Assembly: GCA_964444665.1 (NCBI GenBank)
Contig: CAYUIE010000010.1
Coordinates: 1 to 64,000, forward strand
Reading direction: 5' to 3'
Source of the DNA: CAYZTY01 sp964444665
Lineage (GTDB): Bacteria; Planctomycetota; Phycisphaerae; Sedimentisphaerales; CAYZTY01
DNA length: 64,000 bases
How positions within the stretch are numbered: the first letter of the stretch is position 1; every line of letters starts with the position of its first letter. The notes below the pieces were generated by a model. It did no database searches. It had not been told where the DNA came from and saw only the letters and a list, made by a program, of their open reading frames with translations. This document shows positions 59,121-64,000 of the stretch, in pieces. The translations under genes and the position numbers were made by a program.

Positions 59121-61139
59121 ATGAAAATCTCTCTGGATTGGCTTAGCGATTATGTCGAAATTGACCGTTCGGTCGAGGAAGTCGCCGAGATATTGAGCAA
59201 TGTGGGTTTTCCCTGTGAGGGGATTGAACATATCGAGGGCGATACTGTGATTGACCTCGAGGTAACGAGTAATCGCGGCGACTGCCTGAGTCATATCGGT
59301 GTTGCCCGCGAGCTGGCCGCGGCGACCGGCAAAGAACTGAAAATACCCAGCGTTGCTCTCGACGAATCCCAAAAACGCGCCACTGAGGCGGTTAGCGTCG
59401 AAATTACCGAGCCGGAGCTTTGCGGCCGATACACCGCTCGCTTCATCGAGTCGGTTAAAGTTGGCCCATCGCCGGACTGGATTGTCAGACGACTTGAAGC
59501 CGTGGGATTGCGGACCGTCAATAATGTGGTTGACGCAACCAATTACGCGATGATGGAGACCGGCCAACCACCACACGCCTTCGACTTCGAGAAAATTGCT
59601 CAGGGCAAAATAATAGTCAGAAGGGCCCTGGCGGGCGAACGTATAACGAGTATCGACGGCTCGAACCACGAACTCAAACCGGATATGCTGGTGATAGCCG
59701 ACGCTGAAAAACCCGTCGCGCTTGCCGGCGTTATGGGCGGACTGGATACCGAGGTCTCTGAAAGCACCACAAAAATTCTTCTGGAGGATGCGTATTTCAA
59801 TCCCGTCTCCGTGCGTAACACATCGCGCAGACTTGCTTTGCCCTCCGAGTCTTCTTTTAGATTCGAACGCATTGTCGATATTGAAATGATAGACTGGGCC
59901 TCGCAGAGGACCGCTCAACTGATTACGCAACTCGCCGGCGGCAAGGTTGCCGCAGGCCTGGTCGATATCTACCCGGGCAAGAACCAGCCGAAAACAGTAA
60001 TTCTGAGATTATCTCGACTGCGTAAATTACTGGGAATAGAGATTCCATACGAGGAAGTAATAAGGATTCTCACCGCAATTTCCTTTCAGCCCCAGGCCAA
60101 AGATGACCAGGTGATATGCACGGTACCGACCTGGCGAAGCGATGTTTACCGAGAGGTAGATTTGATTGAAGAGGTCTCTCGTGTGTATGGCTACGATAAA
60201 ATCCCGCTCGAGAAGAAAATAAATATCGAGGTGGCCACCGTTGACCACAGACAGGATATATCCACCAGGTTAGGTTCTTTCCTCAATGCCTGCGGATTTT
60301 ACGAAAGCATTAACGTATCTTTCGTCGATGAGTCGGCCTCAGAACTTTTTGCAGGTCCCGGGCAGGCAGGTTATTTGAAGGTGACGGATGAATCCAGAAA
60401 GGGGGCCAATATATTACGGCAAAGCCTGATAGGCTCTTTGCTTGGCGTTTTGAAGTACAACTACAATGTCAAGAACATACCGTGCCGAGTATTCGAGCTT
60501 GCTGATACATATATCCCGCAGGGCCGGGGAACCGGCCAATTGCCAAAAGAGACGACTATATTATCCCTGGTTTCTGACGGTGATTTTCGTGAGCTGCGGG
60601 GCGTCGCCGAAGGACTGCTGCGTTATGTCAATAAGCAGCTTTGTCCGATTTTCAAACCTGCTGAATTATCCTGGGCTCGTGCCGGCGCCGAGATAATCAT
60701 TCAGGATAAGCCCATCGGTACTATCGGCGAGGTTTCACAACTCCTCATCGAGAAATTCGGCCTTAAGGACGTAACACCCTGTGCTGCTGAGCTGGATTTC
60801 ACCACACTGATGGAGCTATATAAAAGAGTCGAAAAAATCAAACCTATCCCGCGATTTCCCGCTATCGTTCGTGACCTTTCGGTTATTCTCGATGAGAAGT
60901 TCCGCTGGTCCGATGTTATTACAGCCATCCATAGAAAAACTCCACCCGAGCTCGAAGGCATCGAATTTGTCGGAATCTATCGCGGCAAACCCATCCCCAC
61001 GGGCAAAAAGAGCGTTACACTTTCATTGCGTTTCAGAGATGAAGACGAAACGTTAACACACGAAACGGCTGACCGCTTAGAGGCCGACATCGTAAAAAGC
61101 ATGACCGAATCCACCGGCGCGCAACTTCGAACCGTATAA
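59121..61139 (+). CDS. pheT: Phenylalanine-tRNA ligase beta subunit, short form
   Basis: 672 residues; E. coli PheT has 795. It opens MKISLDWLSDYVEIDRS and goes directly from FPCEGIEHIEGDTVIDLEV to TSNRGDCLSHIGVARELAA, so the EMAP-like tRNA-binding domain (about 110 residues, B2) between these parts is missing. The B3/B4 editing domain (RRALAGERITSIDGSNHELKPD, GVMGGLDTEVSESTTKILLE), B5 and the C-terminal FDX-ACB domain (PIPRFPAIVRDLSVILDEKFRW) are present. It charges tRNA-Phe with PheS; no pheS is in the window. Nothing looks like a gene break, so I take it as a natural short form. Confidence 0.93.
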   Translation: MKISLDWLSDYVEIDRSVEEVAEILSNVGFPCEGIEHIEGDTVIDLEVTSNRGDCLSHIGVARELAAATGKELKIPSVALDESQKRATEAVSVEITEPELCGRYTARFIESVKVGPSPDWIVRRLEAVGLRTVNNVVDATNYAMMETGQPPHAFDFEKIAQGKIIVRRALAGERITSIDGSNHELKPDMLVIADAEKPVALAGVMGGLDTEVSESTTKILLEDAYFNPVSVRNTSRRLALPSESSFRFERIVDIEMIDWASQRTAQLITQLAGGKVAAGLVDIYPGKNQPKTVILRLSRLRKLLGIEIPYEEVIRILTAISFQPQAKDDQVICTVPTWRSDVYREVDLIEEVSRVYGYDKIPLEKKINIEVATVDHRQDISTRLGSFLNACGFYESINVSFVDESASELFAGPGQAGYLKVTDESRKGANILRQSLIGSLLGVLKYNYNVKNIPCRVFELADTYIPQGRGTGQLPKETTILSLVSDGDFRELRGVAEGLLRYVNKQLCPIFKPAELSWARAGAEIIIQDKPIGTIGEVSQLLIEKFGLKDVTPCAAELDFTTLMELYKRVEKIKPIPRFPAIVRDLSVILDEKFRWSDVITAIHRKTPPELEGIEFVGIYRGKPIPTGKKSVTLSLRFRDEDETLTHETADRLEADIVKSMTESTGAQLRTV

Positions 61140-61188
61140 TTCATACTGTGTAACAACAAATCGTTGAACTGTAACCATCGGAGCCAAG

Positions 61189-62019
61189 CTATCCTTTGAC
61201 GGCTCCTCTTGTCAGGCCGCTGATTATACGCCTTTGAAAAACAAGAGTCAGGATAACTACCGGCAGTGTCGTAATAACAGAGGCCGCCATTATATTTCCC
61301 CACGGGGTCTGGCCGTGCAGCCCCTGGAAAAGTGCTATGCCTACCGGAATTGTGCGGGCCTTATAATCGGTTGTCAGCATAAGGGCGAACATAAACTCAT
61401 TAAATGCGAAAATGAAAGACAGCAGAAAAACCGACAAAACTCCCGGGGCCGCAACAGGTATAATAACTTTGCTTAAGCTCTGCCAATACGTACAGCCGTC
61501 TATCAAAGCAGCCTTGTCTAATTCTGTCGGGATTTGTGAAAAATAACTTACAAGTATCCATAAAGACAGCGGCAGAATCCAGGCTATATATGGAAAGAGC
61601 AGGCCCTGACAGGTATTAATCCAGCCTAACTTAGTCATAAATTTGAAAAGGTATCCGACCAACCCAATCTGTGGAAACATAGAGACCGCAAGCGCGAAAA
61701 ACAGTAAATACATTTTACCCGGAAATTTCAGCCTTGTAATAGCGTAAGCGGATAAAGAAGCGACAACCACACAGAAAAACGCACTTAACAATGAAACTAC
61801 GATGCTGTTACGCAGATAATCGAGAAAGTGAAGTGACTGGTTGGTTAAAACGGCCCGAAAATTGTCCAGTGTGAAATTGAATGTTACCTGCTGCGAGAGG
61901 AAATCCGCTCGTGTAGATAAGCTTACCGCCACCATATAAATAAAAGGAAAAAGACAGAAAGTCAGACAAAAAACCATTCCAATACACACAATAGTTTTTT
62001 TTATCTTATCTTCTCTCAT
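61189..62019 (-). CDS. Sugar ABC transporter permease (MalG-like)
   Basis: 276 residues, six membrane helices. The EAA loop reads LDKAALIDGCTYWQSLSKVIIPVAAPG with the conserved Gly. MALG-type end: GNIMAASVITTLPVVILTLVFQRRIISGLTRGAVKG. It overlaps the upstream permease by four bases (ATGA) and forms the importer with it and the binding protein. No ATPase gene is in the operon; a shared MsiK-like ATPase elsewhere is common for this class. Confidence 0.93.
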   Translation of the reverse strand: MREDKIKKTIVCIGMVFCLTFCLFPFIYMVAVSLSTRADFLSQQVTFNFTLDNFRAVLTNQSLHFLDYLRNSIVVSLLSAFFCVVVASLSAYAITRLKFPGKMYLLFFALAVSMFPQIGLVGYLFKFMTKLGWINTCQGLLFPYIAWILPLSLWILVSYFSQIPTELDKAALIDGCTYWQSLSKVIIPVAAPGVLSVFLLSFIFAFNEFMFALMLTTDYKARTIPVGIALFQGLHGQTPWGNIMAASVITTLPVVILTLVFQRRIISGLTRGAVKG

Positions 62020-62930
62020 ATCTGTCCCGTCTCGAACCTGCCGACCTTTACATAGATTACCGACAACGAAAAAGCGACTACGAATAAAACTACAGACACC
62101 GCTGAGCCGTAGCCGAAGTCACCGCTTAGAAAGTATTTATAGGCGTAATGTGAAATCGACGTTGTTTCTCCGCCGGGCCCGCCGCCGGTCAGAACATATA
62201 TCACATCAAAGACACGCAGGCCATCTATGGTCCTGAATAAAAGTGCGACAATGATTACAGGTTTTATCAAAGGAACAGTAACCTTGAAGAAAATCTGCAA
62301 CAAGTTCGCACGGTCCACTTTTGCCTGATTGATGATTTCTTCCGGTATCGACTGCAGGCCTGCAAGCACGATAATAGCCACAAACGGCGTTGTTTTCCAA
62401 ACGTCCGCGGCCACCACAGCGCCGAAGGCACCGATGCTGGTACCCAGCCAGTTTACAGGTTCGCTTGTTATACCGAGTCTGGTAAAGATGAAATTAGCTA
62501 AGCCGTAGCTGTAATTGTAAATAAGCTCCCACGTGCGAGCGGAAATAGCCGCCGGTATCGCCCAGGGAATAAGAACGCATGCACGAAGCAGTCCGCGAAG
62601 AGGAACGTCGGCATTCATTAGAAGCGCAAAAATAGTTCCTAAAACAATTTCAAGAGGGACCGATACAAGAATGAACAGCATAGTAAATTTCAATGCCTGC
62701 CTGAAACCGGGATCGCTGAAGAGCTGCTGATAATTCTTTAGAAAAATAAACTTTTTATCGAGGAAAGAAACATCCTGGAAAAGGCTGTTAATAAAAGTGC
62801 CTATAACCGGCACAAGTATAAAAAGGAAGATAAGAGTTATCAGCGGCAAGATAAAAAGGCAGGCACTTTTTATGTCTCTGTGGGTCAACATCCCTGGTTC
62901 TTCAATCCTGTTTTCGGCCATATTTTTCAA
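62016..62930 (-). CDS. Sugar ABC transporter permease (MalF/UgpA-like)
   Basis: 304 residues, six membrane helices. EAA loop: IPEEIINQAKVDRANLLQIFFKVTVPLIKP. YVLTGGGPGGETTSISHYAYKY is the MalF-type signature near the end. Its start overlaps the end of the binding-protein gene by 29 bases; shorter starts at 62921 or 62891 (MLTHRD) would reduce this. Works with the MalG-like permease. Confidence 0.93.
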   Translation of the reverse strand: MKNMAENRIEEPGMLTHRDIKSACLFILPLITLIFLFILVPVIGTFINSLFQDVSFLDKKFIFLKNYQQLFSDPGFRQALKFTMLFILVSVPLEIVLGTIFALLMNADVPLRGLLRACVLIPWAIPAAISARTWELIYNYSYGLANFIFTRLGITSEPVNWLGTSIGAFGAVVAADVWKTTPFVAIIVLAGLQSIPEEIINQAKVDRANLLQIFFKVTVPLIKPVIIVALLFRTIDGLRVFDVIYVLTGGGPGGETTSISHYAYKYFLSGDFGYGSAVSVVLFVVAFSLSVIYVKVGRFETGQI

Positions 62931-64000
62931 TGACTTTTTTGGCTTCCTCTTCTGCTTCAGACAAGGCCTCCTTCACACTCAATTTGCCGCTAAGCGCACT
63001 GCTGATATATCGCTGAATCACCTCAGAAAGCAATGTATAATACGGAAGATTTGGACGAGGACGCAGGTTCTCGAATACAGTTTTCAGAGAAACAAAATGG
63101 GGCAGCTTCTCTATTACCTCGGCGTCGGTATAGACGTCCGTCCTGCCTGGATTCCAGCCAAGTGTAAGAGCAAGTTTTTTTTGCGTATCATAGGAAAGGA
63201 CAAATTCCACAAACTCAAAGCTTTTCTGTTTTGAGTCCGAGTATTTGGATATTCCTATGTGCCAACCGCCCAAAGTAGAGGTACTTTCGCCGTCGGCAAA
63301 ACGTGGTAAAGCGGCTATCCCTACTTTTCCTTTAACCGGTGAACCCTGGGCCTGGTGCAGCGCCCAGGCATAAGGCCAATTTCGCTCAAATAAGGCATTG
63401 CCCTGTTGAAAAGAGGTCCTTACTTCTTCTTCTCTCATCTCAGTATATGTATTGGGAGGTGAGATTTTAAACCGGTGAATGAGGTCATACATAAACTGCG
63501 TAGCATAGGAATTTTCTTCCGTATTAATTTTAATATCCCGGCCTTCCAGTACGATTCCACCACCTCTCGAACCCGTAAATTCCAACCAATTACACACAAG
63601 ACCCTCATATTGTGCACCCTGCCAGAGGAAGCCGTAAAAGTCCGGATTGGTTTTTCTCGACTCTTCCTGCACCATTATAGCCTGCTTAACAAAGTCAAGC
63701 CACAATTCCGGCGGCTCCTTAATATTGAACCCTTCAAACAAATCTTTTCGATAATATAAGACTCCGCCGTCCACATAAACCGGCAGCGCGACAAGCCGGC
63801 CGTCATATTCATCTGCGAGGTTGAGCACTTTCTGGAAAAAAACTTCCGAATCAAGTTGACTCGATTGCAGATAGCTATCAACCGGCTCGAGCCAGTTAGA
63901 GGCCGCAAACTGGGCAAGCCATGCTACATCCATAAGAAATACGTCTGGGTTTGTTTTTTTTGACCTTAAAGATGTAACAAGTCCCCGTCTTCTGAGGTCG
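62902..64000 (-). CDS. Extracellular solute-binding protein of a sugar ABC importer (partial, runs off the right edge)
   Basis: Family 1 solute-binding protein; 366 codons are visible and the 5' end lies beyond the window. The frame is open from 64000, reading TSLRSKKTNPDVFLMDVAW, which is the P-D-V-x-x-x-D-V-A-W motif of this family, so the ATG at 63933 is inside the protein. Later motifs: YDGRLVALPVYVDGGVLYYRKDLF, TSFQQGNALFERNWPYAW and GGWHIGISKYSDSKQKSFEFVEFV. It captures a sugar or oligosaccharide for the two permeases. Substrate not inferable. Confidence 0.92.
   Translation of the reverse strand, partial: DLRRRGLVTSLRSKKTNPDVFLMDVAWLAQFAASNWLEPVDSYLQSSQLDSEVFFQKVLNLADEYDGRLVALPVYVDGGVLYYRKDLFEGFNIKEPPELWLDFVKQAIMVQEESRKTNPDFYGFLWQGAQYEGLVCNWLEFTGSRGGGIVLEGRDIKINTEENSYATQFMYDLIHRFKISPPNTYTEMREEEVRTSFQQGNALFERNWPYAWALHQAQGSPVKGKVGIAALPRFADGESTSTLGGWHIGISKYSDSKQKSFEFVEFVLSYDTQKKLALTLGWNPGRTDVYTDAEVIEKLPHFVSLKTVFENLRPRPNLPYYTLLSEVIQRYISSALSGKLSVKEALSEAEEEAKKVIEKYGRKQD

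Overview
The window looks like a chromosome segment of a planctomycete, probably class Phycisphaerae (Sedimentisphaerales-like). This is an inference from protein content. Evidence: a secreted SUMF1/NHL protein ends in the D-x-x-D-C-x-x-D-F-x-D-F-A-x-L-A-x-x-W-L type tail common in that class; there is an exosortase/EpsI/SLBB/BY-kinase exopolysaccharide locus, a sulfatase-fold hydrolase, two GroEL paralogues around one groES, and a small conserved protein of planctomycete type. No rRNA operon or CRISPR array is seen. One tRNA (His, GTG) is present.

Layout. 1-11 kb is accessory. It starts with a probable IS end with doubled terminal repeats, then a TIR gene coupled to a KGGVGR-type ParA-like ATPase with 14 near-identical kinesin-light-chain TPRs (a candidate NAD-depleting defence cassette). 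A repeat-rich stretch, a selfish HNH-AP2 endonuclease gene and tRNA-His follow. Next come a tubulin/FtsZ-superfamily GTPase with a histone-H1-like Lys-rich N-terminal extension, and an AT-rich gene for an Sll1717-type P-loop ATPase.

11-36 kb is mostly housekeeping: a secreted esterase, a chaperone block (groL-groS-groL2-dnaJ-grpE-FmdB zinc ribbon), an ECF sigma/anti-sigma pair, URO-D-family and sulfatase-fold proteins, ribBA, an SDR and pgsA, a stand-alone T2SF/PilC protein, pdxJ, dapA, a glycosyltransferase, a DUF481 outer-membrane protein, the SUMF1-NHL protein and a SAM hydrolase.

36-54 kb is an exopolysaccharide/exosortase locus: PDZ protein, SLBB export lipoprotein, exosortase, EpsI-like protein, 1576-residue TPR protein, Wzz/BY-kinase, NDP-sugar epimerase and a membrane arylsulfotransferase-like protein. 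A REC-PAS-histidine kinase and a single-domain response regulator follow. 54-55 kb is decaying: a BamE/DUF3192-like lipoprotein gene interrupted by one in-frame amber codon, and a frameshifted ankyrin remnant.

55-64 kb holds a divergent glycosyltransferase/GH130 phosphorylase pair, an OmpR-type regulator, a PEGA lipoprotein, a short-form pheT lacking the EMAP-like tRNA-binding domain, and a sugar ABC importer operon on the minus strand whose binding-protein gene runs off the right edge.

Most promising for new biology: the TIR/KGGVGR-ATPase-TPR cassette, the H1-tailed tubulin-like GTPase, the sulfatase-fold protein with Thr in place of the formylglycine Cys/Ser, the arylsulfotransferase in the exosortase locus, and the amber-interrupted lipoprotein gene.
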